A stretch of DNA of 64,000 nt from Potentilla sterilis. Its lineage: Eukaryota; Streptophyta; Magnoliopsida; Rosales; Rosaceae. Made by a program: the position numbers and the translations under genes. The stretch covers positions 31,459,350-31,523,349 of the forward strand of contig OY821758.1 of NCBI GenBank assembly GCA_963682095.1, read 5' to 3'. The notes beneath the pieces were generated by a model that was not told the DNA's origin, did no database searches, and saw only the letters and a list, made by a program, of their open reading frames with translations. How positions within the stretch are numbered: the stretch's first letter is position 1; every line of letters begins with the position of its first letter. Below, one piece after another: positions 35,026-48,035 of this stretch.

Positions 35026-38000
35026 TTAATCAAATTGTCAACTTTCTACTGGAGAAATGAAATAAATATTACCAAGTAGGAAATATGTGTTTGTCATCAC
35101 TATTCTGTTGCTAGTCTCTCAGTTGTTAACCTCTTGTTGAGTTCTGTATCTTTGATAATAAGTTTTAGATTTATATTCACTAAAGAATAAAATGAAATTC
35201 TCTAATGGTATTCTTGCTTATTATGAAATTATGGCTGTATATAAATTCTCAACTTAAATATTTTAGGAGTCTAAGCAGTTCATCTTTACTCCAGATCATA
35301 TGTAACCAACTCAGTACCTTCAAGGCTCATAAATTTACATTTTTAAACACTGTATCTAGCTGTGGCTAGGTGCCCAACTCCTTTGTATTTTAAAACCTGC
35401 TTCTGCTTCTACTTTGTTTAATAGAGTTTGCTGACACATGGTATTTGTCAATGGTATAGGTATTAGTCAGAATGATCTTCTGTTTTTGGAGAGCCATGTT
35501 GTATTTTCAGATAGTGAGAAAAAGGCAGCTGCTTTGTTTTATATAGTTCAGTGTACCAAATCAGGCATGCGTGATATATAATTTCCTATTAAAGATGTTA
35601 TTGACAGGTATACGATTTTTTGTTTTATTTCCGTGAATGTGATTATGTACTTGTTTCTATCTATCTATCCTTTTTTTTTTCTTTCTCTTTTCCTAATTAT
35701 ACCTCAATAATGTCCCGTAATGTCCCGTAAACTTTAAAGTGCGTCATTCCCGCTGGACTTTAAATTATGCGTCTATTCGGTCTAATGAGGACAATTTTAT
35801 GCTCAACAAAAGAGATCCTTAGTTCAAATTCTTGCAATTTATTATCTGAATTTATGAGTTCAACATCTTGCTCTTTCTAGTGATGGAGAGAGGCCTGGCA
35901 TGTCAAGGCAACTGTTTGATAATAGTAAACCGACAAAATTTTATCAATATGCATTTCTAAAAAGTATTGATTAGATATAAAGATGATTATATTTTTCAAT
36001 GAATATATTAAACTGAATACAGAACATATAGAAAACTGAGATGTCGCTCGATGCTGGTAGTATCACAATATGTCATGAAATCACTACAAACATTGATTGG
36101 TTTGCAAATGTCAGGATTTGTTTTGGAGTGCTTACTGACTGCAGAGTTACAAAAGTTGCTGGAAACAGAACTCGTGATATTAACTCATCATCTCAAGAAA
36201 GTAAAGGTGGTCATACCTTTGCCACCTGTCAATCAAATTTAAAAGATTGTGATAAGCTACAGAATACTATAGCTTCAAAAGAACACATCCTGTCACAAAC
36301 TGCTTTGAACCTTCTTATGAAAAAAAGGAATGAGCTGGTAAAGCTTTGCTTCGTTTACTATCTTGATAATGACATCCTGATTTAGCTTTGGTTTGATGTA
36401 GTTTAGTTTGGTTTGGCCACCTTTTGCCATAGCCATATTTTTGTTATTGGTTACTTTCTTGAACTCATACCATTTTTTGCCTCATTTGCTTGTCCATGCA
36501 GTCTCTTACGAAGCGCAATATAGAGGATGAGCTTGCTCGGTGTGAAAAAGATATCCAGACAATTTTAAATGGTATTTTTGCTTCAAGTTTTCTTGTATTT
36601 TGGCATACACTCCCCCCATCTTTCTGCCTGATACTGTTGTCCTATACTAAATATAAAAATGCACAGGAAAATTTCCATTCATGTAAGCTCTTGTCTATTA
36701 AACTTAAACCCACCAATGTGATCAAAGTGCATTCATGATGGTGGCAGGTAGCATCTTAAAAACTGAGACCATCAATGCAACACTCGGTTTGTGATTCCTT
36801 TTAACTGTTATTTCAGTATTTCTCTACTATTAAGGATCTTAACTTCGTTCCAATTGGGGCTACTAATTCCTATATGTTGAATTGTTGGGTGTGGGAATTT
36901 ATTTCAAATCATTTTTTGACTACGTGAGTACCTTATGGATCATTCACGTCTATTATTCAAGTGGCTTGCACAAACAGCGTGCCACAAGTAACTCCACATC
37001 TTGCTATTGACTTTGCATCTGTGCTTTCTTATAACTATATGAGCATGTGTCACACGTTGGAATCATCTAGTGATTTTTTGTCCTTCCTTATTCAAAGAAC
37101 TAGTAGTTCATAATTTTATATATACACAATGAATACTGTGTGTAATCATTCTATTCAAGGTTTCACAATCTTCATTTCTTTTATCAAATCTAAAGACTTT
37201 CAACTGGGTATAGTCCTGGTTTAAGAAGCTATCCAAGTTTGCAAATAATGATTAAGAAGTAAAATATAATCTAACTTTAGTAGACTACACTAGGAAAATG
37301 AAATAACAAAATAACAACCAAGTGGTGATAAATTGATCCGGACTGTTTATACCTGAGAATCCAGAATACTTAAAATCTTTTGTTTCCATTGTGAGATACT
37401 GTTTGTTACGTACATGGTCACGTGGTGAAAAACTGTTCTCTTGAACACTTCTGTATTGATTTGTGAAAACTGGAGTTGCAAGTGCTGGAGTGTGTTACTG
37501 GTAGGTGCTACCTTATGATTTCCTACTTGGTTGTCTTGCTTTCTTATTACCATAGATAGTGAAGATGGCTCAGCAGTAATAGTCGACTCCATTATAGAAG
37601 GTTGTAATGATGGATATCTAAGAAATGGAAGGACTCATACACTGCTAGAAGAGGAATTCTCCCCTAAATCTATCAAAAGGAAGAGGCTGTCAGAGGCTAT
37701 TCTAGACAAGCAAGATCCATGCCAGGTAATTAAGATATGATATTCAATAGTGATTTCTGTGCGTCCTTACTGATTCAAATTCAGAAATTTATCATACCAG
37801 CCATTTTAGTTAGATCCTCTTTGAAACAACTCAAAGGTTCAAAACTTCAAATCTTTCTAGTCCAAACAATTCCAAGTTTTGCTTCAAAAGAAATAAAAAC
37901 TTTTCTGGACAATTGATCTGTGAAGTGGAAAATTTGTGCTTCTGGTGTAGGTAGAAAGCACAAAGTTTTGTTGGGATTGTGGTTTTGACTATCATTTTGG

Positions 38001-39111
38001 TTGGTCAGCCAAATATGGGTTTCCACTAGTAACATGTCAACGCATGTGTTCTTCTCTTAGTAGTTCAAACACTGAGGGTAGGGAGGTGATTGAGTATCAG
38101 TATTGCTTTTACAATCTAGAGATCATGGTACGGCCATGGTGCATTTCTGGGTAGTGGTTTCACCCTGATGACTGAATTCGAAAACTATTGTTTGAACAGG
38201 ATTCTACGTGTTATATGCAGCTGCATTCTGATAATGCTTTCATCTTTGCAGGCATTGGATGACATATGTTTCAAAAACAGTTGGCTGTTACCAATATATC
38301 GTGTATCTCCATCAGATGGTAAGATCAGTTAGATTTATATGGTTATCTCAGAAAGATAATTTCTCTGATTAAAGAGCATGACAAACATATACATTGGGTC
38401 AAGCACCACTTATCTAGTAGCTGTTCTGGCACGTCAAATTACTTTAACTAGGTTCCTCCAACTTGGAATTTGATCTAGTAGCAATTTGATGACCATGTTT
38501 TGACTTCCACTTGGATTTTGATACTTTACAAAGTTTTGGATTGCCTAGCCGAAAATATCTAGAAATTCTGTCTTCTTTCTATGTCTCCACCCCACCCATA
38601 GCCATTTTTATACCAGTAAGATTCAAATCCATGACCTCCATATCCATATTTAGAAATTTTCTAGCTCACTTGAAAAGTTCCTTTTGGGAATGCATTAAAA
38701 AGAAGTCTAACGAATACTTGGTTTTGACCATCAACCAATCAAAATTGTTTGTTATTTTTTGTTTTGGCAGAAATCTTCATCTAATCAAAATGGTTTACAT
38801 CATAGCAATTTTTCTTTAAGTGTGTTCTCGTCTAATGCAATTGTACCTAAATATATTGCTTACAGAAATAATGGCAGTTTTACTATTTAAATTTTGGCTG
38901 ATATTGTTTGGGAAGTTTGTTTCTCTAATATGATCTAAAATTGTTTTACCATCTAAAATTGGTTGTCATCCTTTGTCTTTATTGAAGGTGGATATCAAGC
39001 TGATGTAACCGTAGAAGGTCTGGATTTCAAGTGTTCAAGTGATGGTGACCTGTGTTCCCCGTCCTAGTGAAGCAAGAGAATCAGCTGCATATGGAATGTT
39101 CCAGAAATTCT

Positions 39112-39404
39112 TGTTTCGTCAACTCTTCCAAACATTAAACTCTCAAATAGATGAGACGTAATCATCCATGTAAAAATGTAAGAACGTTTACCTCCCGATA
39201 CTATGGCTCCCCATCGAGATAGATAAGCTTAAATAAGGTTGACTGCATCGATCGGGGCTCTAACTTTGTCGGATGTAAGTGATTTTTTTTACCATCACTG
39301 TATTTCATCATAAAGATCAAATGTTATTTCATAGCGTTTTTCAAAATTTGACTTCTTTTATATAGTTGTTTCGAAAAGTTGTACACTTGAGTATAATCTA
39401 CTAA
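39112..39404. repeat. Repeat flanking the composite CACTA (left copy)
   Basis: Starting at TTGTTTCGTC, about 230 bp matches 57338-57580 closely, sharing GACGTAATCATCCATGTAAAAAT and GCATCGATCGGGGCTCTAA. The broken gene's last exon ends where the match starts, so a rearrangement or older insertion joined them here. The wording resembles the interior of CACTA-1 at 18970-19790, so it may be a distant CACTA relative. Confidence 0.75.
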
Positions 39405-39419
39405 CACTACTAGAAAAAA

Positions 39420-39715
39420 GGTTTTTTCCGACGAAAAAAAAAAAACGGCCGACGACTAAAAATTTTCGTCGGTAATTCTATAGAATGGCCGACGATTTTA
39501 TTTTTTGTCGGTGGAAAAACAAAATCGTCGGCCATAGTGTAACCATAGCCGACGATACTGTTTTTTCGTTGGTATAAACAAAAATCGTCGGCTATATTCA
39601 TATTTCAGTCGACGATTTTGGATTTTCGTCGGCCTTTCTCTGAAACATTAGCCGACGAAAATTTTTGAAATTTTGGCCGATGAAATTGACATTTTCGTCG
39701 GCTATAAGTCTATAT
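39420..39715. repeat. Composite CACTA 5' subterminal array
   Basis: Paired GCCGACGA and TCGTCGGC motifs, uninterrupted. In reverse complement this contains the empty hAT target site seen filled in CACTA-1. Confidence 0.93.
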
Positions 39716-40029
39716 ATTTTCAGATCTAGACAGCAGCTGCTCATTTAAAAAAAAACGAAAAAAAAATGGGAGAAAGAGTGAAAAATCTGTGGGTATTGTT
39801 GAAATTCGTCCTCTCTTACATTGTTGAGCTATATATAGGTACGTATATGCGTATATATGTTGATTTTGAGTTTTAGTTGAGTTGATTTTGAGTTTTAGTG
39901 ATTTTGAGTTAGTAAGTGATTTTTTGTTTTGTTGTTGTTTTAGTGTTAGAATGTATGTATATATGTTGATTTTGAGTTGTAGTTGAGTTGATTTTAAGTT
40001 AGAGTTTAATTATGTGTTTTAATTTGATG

Positions 40030-40046
40030 TTATTTTAATTAGTGTT

Positions 40047-40117
<71 letters not shown>

Positions 40118-40281
40118 AGTTTAATTATATATATATATGTTAATTAATGGTTGTTGATAGTGTAATTAACTTAAATAATGGTTGATATATAGTGTAACTT
40201 AAATAATGGTTGTTAATGGTATATATATATATGAGTTGATGCTGATAATAATATATATTGTAATGTAATTAATTATTAAGG

Positions 40282-40310
<29 letters not shown>
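40030..40310. repeat. TA/TG microsatellites upstream of TNPD
   Basis: (TA)n then (TG)n at about 40050-40117, and (TA)n again at 40288-40311. Confidence 0.9.
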
Positions 40311-40315
<5 letters not shown>

Positions 40316-40331
40316 TTCAGGCTATATATAT

Positions 40332-43300
40332 ATGGATCCGGATAAGAGTTGAATTTCGCTTCCAAGGCATAACCGACGATACACTACAGGAGTTGTGAAT
40401 TTTTTACAGTTCGTCGAGGAAAATGCAAACGGGAATGAATACAATTATTGCCCGTGCAATAAATGTAGGTGTCGCAGTGATATGTGTCGATTTCCGATTA
40501 GGACAGTATGGGAGCACCTAAAGAGTAAAGGGTTTTGGCCGAAGTACACACGTTGGATATATCACGGTGAGCCATCATTAGATGGATCGCATGATCATGG
40601 GCAGTTTTTTAAGGCAGGCAGTAGTAGTACATCCAACGATCCAACAATGGCATTCGTCAGCGACGTGTTTCCTTTTGAAAGCGGTGTACGTGGGGAACAA
40701 TATATGCATGACTCGGTGCAGCCGTTCCCACAAGTTGTTAACACTGCTGCCTTTGACAAGTACAACAAACTGATTGAATTGCAACAGACCCCTGTGTCTT
40801 CAAGTTCTGAGAAGACAGTTCTTCAAAGTGTGATGGAGGTAATGAGGATTAAAGTCGAGGCAAAATCGAGCATCAGGCAAGTGGATGAATATCTACAGTA
40901 CACTTCTTCGTTGTTGGAAGAGGGTCATCGTAATCCTACCAATCACCGTAAGGTCCGAAGTATCCTCAAAGATCTAGGGCTTTCCTACATTAAGATCCAT
41001 GCATGCGCATTTGACTGCGTTCTCTTCTGGGGTAAAGATGCATAAGAGAATGACCTTGCTAGCCTTGACGCATGTCCGATATGTCAGTCTGACCGATATA
41101 AGTTGACGGGAGCAGGCAATAGGAAACCTGTGAAAGTGCTTCGGTATTTTCCGTTGAGAGATAGGCTTGAGCGGTTGTACATGTCAGAAACCACCGCAAA
41201 AGCTATGAGGTGGCACGGTGAGCGGGACGCGGGAGACGCAGATATCATGACACACATCTCTGACGGAGCGGCTTGGAAGCATATAAACAATGAGTTTCCT
41301 CATTTTGCGTCAGATGTCAGAAACGTCGGGCTCGGGCTCTTAACCGACGGGTTCAACCCTTTCGGCACTATGAGTCTTTCATACAGTATATGGCCGGTGG
41401 TTTTGGTACCTTACAACCTTCCTCTGTGGATGTGCATGAAGAAGGAATATAATATGTTGACGTTGTTGATTCCGGGGCCTGGTTACCCAGGGAAATGTCT
41501 CGATGTGTATATGAGACCATTGATTGAAGAGCTTAAGGTATTGTGGGACGTTGATCATCCCACTTTTGACAAGTACAAGCAGGAGACGTTCCATATGCAT
41601 GCCATGGTTATTGGTACCATTAGTGATTTTCCTGCTTATGGGATGTTGTCGGGCAGCGTTGTTAGGGGATACAAGGCTTGTCCAGAGTGCCTCAGCGATT
41701 ATGGGAGCACCCCTCATTGCAACAAGATATGCCGAATGGGTCATCGTGTGTTCCTTCCGGCGGATCACCACTGGCGTTACGAGTCCGCCGCATTTGATGG
41801 AACCGAAGAACACGGTGGTCCTCCCAGAAGATGGATGGGAAGAGAAATTTTAGCAGTGCTTAATGAGTACGATTTTGGGCCCCTCAGCAATCATCCCGAT
41901 ATTGTAGCGGAAATACCTGAACGACCTAAGCAGTACAAATTCTGGACACATAAGAGCATATTGTGGGAACTCCCGTACTGGTGTGAGTTGCTGATCCGTC
42001 ACTTCCTAGACGTTATGCACATATATAGAAAAAAATGTTTCTGAAAGTGTGGTGGGCACAACGCTGAACTTGGAGGGGAAGACGAAAGACGGTCCTAAGG
42101 CTCGCACTGATCTACAAAACATGAATATCAGAAAACAACTATGGTTGAAACAAGGGAAGAGAAAAATGCCTCAAGCTCCTTACACCGTCAAGCCTGAGCA
42201 TAAACCAGAAATTTTCCATTGGATAAGTCGGGCCAAGTATCCTTCAGGCTTTGCTGGAAATATAGCCAAGTGTGTGAACAGACAATTCAACAATCTGTAC
42301 GGGTTGAAAAGTCATGACAATCATATCCTGCTACAACGTCTCTTCCCTGTTTTCATTCGACCGTTCCTTCCCCGTCACGTTGTGGAGCCGTTAGTAGCGT
42401 TGGCAAGATTTTTCAAGAAGGTATGCACACGGGAAGTGAGAAAATCTGACCTCCGGGAAATGCAACAAGACATCGTTCATATCATGTGTAAATTTGAGAT
42501 GATATTTCCTCCAAATTTTTTAGACATCATGCCTCACCTCATGATCCATCTTCCTCGGCAGTTGTTGCTTATCGGTCATGTGCACTTCACTTGGATGTAT
42601 CCGATGGAAATGTACGTATTTTACACCTTATGTTAATTTCCTCATCAATATATGTGATATAGTGTTAATGTATTATCATAACACTTTAAAAACTTGATTT
42701 ATAGGCAACTTGGACAATACGGTGGTTTTGTCCAAAACAGATCCGCACCTGAAGGATGTATAGCTGAAGCATATATTGCGCACGAGTGCGTCACCTACAT
42801 GAAGCTGTATTTAGGAGCGTTACAGGAAAGCATACCGGAAGATGTACCTTCACAGTTCAATCTTTCCATACTCTCCGACGATGTTGTACTCGGTGGAAAC
42901 ATGCCAGTTTCCTACAAGTTGAAAAATTATGAGGTAGCCATTGCACATTGGTGGGTACTAATCAATTGTCCAGAAGTTCAGTTTTTGAAGAACATACATC
43001 TACACTGTGAACAAGTACGAGGTGATGTCGATTACCACAACCGGACATTCGCAGAGTATTTCGGCCGCTGAGTACGTAACTTTAACACTATTCTATACGT
43101 GTTTATATATTATTGTGTATATTTATTCATATTTATAGTTGATTCTGATGGTTGCAGATGGACCTTATTCAAAATGATAATCACCCAAATTGGTCGCACG
43201 AACTCAGACGTTTAGCGATGAGGCCGGTCTATTCAAAAGTTTATGCGACGTGCAAGGTTAATGGTGTGTTATTTCGATGTGAAGAGAGAGACCTCAGACT

Positions 43301-43892
43301 GAAAACACAAAATTCAGGGGTTATGGCACATGGTGGGGATGGTGGAGTTGACTATTACGGTGTTCTCCATTCAGTTGTGGAACTGCATTACGGGGAAGGC
43401 ATGAAAGTGCACCTTTTCAAGTGTAGATGGTTTGACACACGGCCACAGAGCATGAAAACCGATCAATACGGCATAACTTCTGTGAACACTAGTACATCAT
43501 GGTATGAGGACGACCCGTTCGTTTTAGCCACATGGGTGAAACAAGTGTTTTATCTTGATGATCTCGCCAAGGGTGACCCGTGGAAAGTAGTCAACACTAT
43601 CCACCATCGCAACATTTACCGGGCGTTTACACTTGGAGTGGCTGAAGAGAACGAGGAAGGGGGCACCGCGTATCAAGAGCCCAACTCAAACGGTATTCCT
43701 GACTCCTCTTTTATTCGCCTAGACACGCCGGTGCGAATTCGACGTGAAGAGCCACTGCTTGTTGATGTTGATCCAAATGAAGAAACTAACGAGGACTCTA
43801 GTGGTGAGGAACGACATAGATTACCCCTATCAAGCAATTCAGAAACCGAAGAAGACTCATCCGATGATTCCGATTACAATCCGACGGATTAA
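40332..43892 (+). pseudogene. TNPD / tnp2-type CACTA transposase (Transposase_21)
   Basis: The ATG at 40332 begins MDPDKS and then TGA (40350), where the family has Trp (MDKSWM). The frame then follows the tnp2 family: N-terminal Transposase-associated domain (NYCPCNKCRCRS), then CPICQSDRYK and the core with GLLTDGFNPFG, LLIPGPGYPG and FDVMHI-like DVMHI, followed by the C-terminal DUF4218 and DUF4216 regions. Introns are 42612-42704 and 43072-43157. Further defects: TAA at 41043, a 4-bp TATA-type duplication near 42021-42028 that shifts the frame in the MHIEKNV motif, and TGA (43069-43071) at the last codon before intron 2. The acidic Ser/Asp tail ends at 43892. It is clearly inactive. The family catalyses cut-and-paste transposition together with TNPA. 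Confidence 0.92.
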
Positions 43893-44120
43893 GTAATTTA
43901 GATGATGTAATCCTTTCATTTGTAATCCACTCGATCATTTCCATTAAACGGGCGTGGGGATGAGCCTCCCAGCTAGGCTGGGTTCCAAACCCCTTAAAAA
44001 AATTTTTGAAATATCTTGACTGTTGGGTTTCTGTTTTTTTAGGTTCAATTTTGGTTATATATGAACAGGACATAGGCATACGGGAGGTGTAACACCACAG
44101 ATTTTTTTATTTTTTTTCAC

Positions 44121-44370
44121 AGAATAGCCGACGAAAAACTCATTATTTCGTCGGCCATTACCAGAATAGCCGACGAAAAATTCATTATTTCGTCGGATAT
44201 TCACAGAATAGCCGACGAAAAACTCATTATTTCGTCGGCCATTACCATAATAGCCGACGAAAAATGCATTATTTCATCGGCCATAAATTTATTGAAAAAA
44301 TAAATATTTTATTTTTGACAGAAAACGACAAAAGAATAGCCGACGAGTACTAGGTTTGATTTCTTCGGCT
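44121..44370. repeat. Internal CGTCGGC array between TNPD and TNPA (part 1)
   Basis: Four near-identical units of about 48 bp pair AATAGCCGACGAAAAACTCA with TTATTTCGTCGGCCATTACC, then diverged copies follow. Confidence 0.93.
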
Positions 44371-44744
44371 ATGATTAAAAAAAAAAAAACAGCAGCTTCT
44401 ATTTTCTATCACTATCGACAAACCATTGCTTCAACCTTCAAATGCAAATGTGTCGTGAAATAAGATATGACCGAAATATTGAAATACGTCTACGGTTGAA
44501 AAATGAGAAGATTCCGACAAAATCTGTGTGCCGAATGTTGCGGTTAACTGTTTTTTACTTCCGTTTTCCTATGGGTAGCCTGACGGTCGGTAAATATTTT
44601 GAGGAAAATTTTTATACGATTAGTCGCGTCTCATCGATTTGAAACTATTCTCTGTTGAAGATCAGGCCAGAAAACGTCATTTAGACAGGCCAATTTCTGT
44701 TTTAAAGCGTTTAGAGGTTTGACTTTGCAGTTTGACCAAAAGTT
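44371..44744. repeat. Single copy of the CACTA-1 tandem unit, inverted
   Basis: Matches 19465-19800 in reverse complement (GTCGTGAAATAAGATATGACC, AAAATGAGAAGATTCCGACA). The small open frame at 44442-44642 is part of the repeat. Confidence 0.8.
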
Positions 44745-44952
44745 TAGCCGACGAAAATTCTATTTCGTCGGCTAAACTCTAGTGATCCGCGCCTTTTCAT
44801 TATCCGCCGTTGGATGGGGGAGATCGGACGGCTGCTGAGCGCCTAAACTATAGCTGACGAAATTCAAAGTATTGGCGACGAATTAAAGAATTTCGTCGGC
44901 TATTCTTAAGTATAGTCGACGAAATCTTTTTAATTCGTCGGCTATACTTTCG
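44745..44952. repeat. Internal CGTCGGC array immediately upstream of the TNPA leader (part 2)
   Basis: At least eight motifs (TTTAGCCGACGAAAATTC, TTCGTCGGCTATTC) end where the TNPA 5' leader begins. Confidence 0.9.
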
Positions 44953-45180
44953 GGTATAAGTTTGTTGCAGCTGAAGCCTAGCCTCCATTTGCTGCATTTT
45001 TCCAAAACCTCCGCCGCTCGCCTCGTCCTCCTCCAATCCGGCAGCCCCGGCCCCTCCTCCCTCTTCCTCCTCCCTATTCCGGCCGGCCCACCCTTTCCCT
45101 CCTCCTCCAACCTGTCCCTCCTCCTCCCTCCTCCGGCCGGCCTCCTTCTCCTCTGCAAAATTAATGTAAGTGTTTTTTTT

Positions 45181-45569
45181 TTTTTCATTTATGTTAATTA
45201 ATTGTTAATTTAGATATAATTGTTAATTTAGGTATAATTTAGGTATTTATGTTAATTTAGGTATAATTTAGGTATTTAGGTATAATTTATGTATTTATGT
45301 TAATTTAGGTATAATTTATGTATTTATGTTAATTTAGGTATAATTTATGTATTTATGTGAATTTAGGTATAATGTAGGTATTTATGTTAATTTAGGTATA
45401 ATTTAGGTATTTATGTTAATTTAGGTAATTTTTAGGTATTTATGTTAATTTAGGTAATTTTTAGGTATTTATGTTATAATTTAGGTATATAAATTATTAT
45501 ATATTTAATTTTAATTATATAAATTGTTATATAAATTGTTAAATTAATTATATATATAAATTAGTAGTC

Positions 45570-45610
<41 letters not shown>

Positions 45611-45659
45611 AAATATAGTTATATTTAAATATAAATAGTTATATTTAGGTTAATGGTTA
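45181..45659. repeat. AT-rich TNPA intron with TTAGGTATTTATGTTAATTT repeats
   Basis: About fifteen copies of TTTAGGTATAATTTAGGTAT-type words (45225-45490) are followed by a TA microsatellite (45568-45602). This is the first intron of the TNPA-like gene. Confidence 0.85.
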
Positions 45660-46772
45660 GTATTATTTAAAATGGCCGCGGCTGCAAATGGCCGATGCAG
45701 TCAGAAAGTTATTCGAAGGCCGTCGTTCCAGATCGAGAGGTTCTGCAAGTTCCGCCGGTTCCGCAGACTCCGACAGGACCCTTAGCCAGCCTGAGAGGAC
45801 CACCAGCCAGCCGCGGAGGAGTGTGGATTCCTCCCAGCCGCGGAGCACTGTGGATTCATCCCAGCCGCGGATGAGTGTGAGTTCTCGGCACCAGACCCTT
45901 CTCCAGGCGGGGCGGCGGTCGAGCAGTTCACTTCCGCCTGTCGGGCCAGATGCTCCGAGGTTCAGTCGGCAGCTATTTCAGGACGACATAGCTGCAGATG
46001 TTCCTCAGGTTCGTATGCCTGAGGTTCATCGGGAGCCGATGAGGAGTCCGACGACGTCTGCTGCCGACTCGACTGAGGCTCCTACTCTCCCAAACCAACT
46101 CTTCCTCCCGTACAACATTTCGGCGATACCGGAGGTCGACTATCGTGGTCTGCCCCTATGGCCTGATATGCCTCAGTACGTGAGTGCTGCGGAGGCATAC
46201 CAGCAGCAACCATTTGAGAACCCTGACCACCTTATTTCGGGGAGGAGAAAAGGAAAGTCGACAGACGAGTCATCCAGTTCAGGTAACATTTGATTTTATT
46301 AATTAAATGTTTTATTAAAATTAACGCACTAATATTTAATTTTATTAACGAATCGTCGTTTTTGTGATAGGGACAGCCGCTAGCAGTTCACGGAGGAATA
46401 CGAGAGGTGTCATATGTTTTGACACGCTCAGGAAAACTGTTGAGCGCAGCGGGAGGATTCAGATCAACGAACCTCCTAATCAGGAGGTTCAGGGGAAGAA
46501 AAAACGGGACTACTCGGGTTGCGTGGGGTCACTGATTAGGGACAGAGTCCCTATGTCGAGGACCCGGTGGGCTGATGTACCCGAAGAGATAAAGAGGGAG
46601 GTGAACAACGCCGCGTCGGTGAGTAATTTAAAAAATTTAATTTATTTATCGTAATATTTAATAATTTTCGGTATTATTACAATTGTAAAACTAATAAAAT
46701 ATTATTTTTCAGACATTCTTCGAGATTGCCGAACACAGGCGGGATTGGGCGGACACCGTGCAGAACTCGAGG

Positions 46773-48009
46773 TGAGAGGACCCGTCCCCGAAATTTCCCT
46801 CGGAAACTTCCGAAACAGCTCCTAAGTAACCCAAAACCAAAATAAAATTTCTTTGCTCCCAAACCGCCAACACCCACCCACTGGGAACAAAGTTCGATCA
46901 ATTCCTTGATCGCTAATTTTGTTAATAAATTCTACTCACTAAATACCCAACTTTTCATGTAAAGCATTCTAAATATAACGATAATTATACTAACATTTAT
47001 ACTTATATTTCATAATAATACCAGGAGGTTTACTCACCTTAATTTATCAGAAATGGTAAATATCCATTCGAGATCGAGTCGGATTTCCGCCGGATCGCGT
47101 CGGATCGAAACACCGAGGTTCCAAAATCAGGTCAACTCCCGGTCAACACCAGGTCAACGGTCAACGTCAAAGACCAGTCAACGGTCAACGTCAAAGCCCG
47201 GTCAACGTCAACGCTCGGTCAATGGTCTGGTCAACGGAGCGGTCAACGCGGCCGGGTCAGTCCAGGTGGGCCGAATCGGGTCGAGCCGGGTCGGATCCGG
47301 GTCGAGCAGATCGGATCGGCTAGATTTCGATCCGATCGATTCCGTTTGATTCGGCTGAAACCACCAGCACAGAAAGAACCGCCAGGAAAAACCCAGCCGA
47401 TCGAGGGGTGGCGCTCCCCCGGGCATCGCCTGTAGCGCCGCCGATCACGGTGGCCGTTCTTCGAGTCGCCGCCTCTCCTTCCTCCGTGCTCCTCCGGTGC
47501 TGATCCTGGGTTCAAAGGAAGAGGAGAGGGAGACGCGTCGATTGCTGGGTGGCGCGCGAGCTGGGGTGGCCGGACGACGGAGATCGGGCCGGCGGCGATC
47601 CGGATCGGGGAGAGAGAGACAATGAACAGTAAATGCTACAGTAATTTTGAACAGTGATTGGTAAATGCCCGGAATGGAAAGTTACCCCCTTTTCCGAAAA
47701 AAATTCCATTTTTATAGTAAACTTTCCGAAACAGTAAAATAACTTCTACAGATCATAACTTTTTCACACAATGTCCGTTTCACGTATGCCACCTGTCTAC
47801 GAACTCGTATCGTCGCGCTCTACAACTTTCGTGAAGAAAACTTTTCAAAAATTACGAAGGATCACGAAGTCAACTTTTCCCCCATTAAAACTTAAAATAT
47901 TTTTCAAATTTGACCTCCGAATATACTTCCGACATCGCGTGACCATTAAAATAAAGCGTACGAAGTTCCAATACTCATAATTCAGTTAAATCGGGTTCGG
48001 GATGTGACA
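46773..48009 (-). repeat. 3' LTR (left) of the gypsy-type element
   Basis: Contains a GGTCAACG-rich block (47130-47245) and a GGGTCGAGC/GATCCG-rich block (47270-47340). Small open frames inside the LTR follow these repeats and I do not count them as genes. Confidence 0.95.
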
Positions 48010-48035
48010 ATTCTCCCCCCCTTCTAAAATTTCGT
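48010..48035 (-). other. Polypurine tract of the gypsy-type element
   Basis: On the minus strand it reads TTTAGAAGGGGGGGAGAAT against the 3' LTR. Confidence 0.9.

Larger units (their letters stand above)
12080..39111 (+). pseudogene. Broken plant gene of unknown function with a C-terminal dsRNA-binding-like region, split by two LTR elements
   Basis: Phase-compatible GT-AG exons can be followed across the inserted elements: 12080-12238 joined to 27175-27559, then 35460-35607, 35881 onward (end unclear), 36502-36571, 36748-36786, 37556-37725, 38252-38318 and 38988-39111. The joined first exon reads smoothly through the TGGTT duplication. The last two exons read LDDIC-x5-WLLPIYRVSPSDGGYQADVTV...EARESAA, which fits the alpha-beta-beta-beta-alpha pattern of a double-stranded-RNA-binding domain. 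I do not recognise the family. Defects: TAA at 35579-35581, a frame change near 39056-39066 that puts EARESAA out of frame, an unresolved frame change around 36041-36330, and truncation at 39112 by repeat DNA. The coding-like frames and splice sites show it was a real gene. Confidence 0.65.

Noticed and set aside
44442..44642. 66-codon frame between TNPD and TNPA
   Set aside because: It is part of a repeat unit that occurs twice in CACTA-1 without a conserved frame.
47053..47349. Open frame MVNIHSRSSRIS... in the gypsy LTR, also at 51447-51761
   Set aside because: It lies within the LTR and follows GGTCAAC and GGGTCGAG repeats; nothing suggests a protein.
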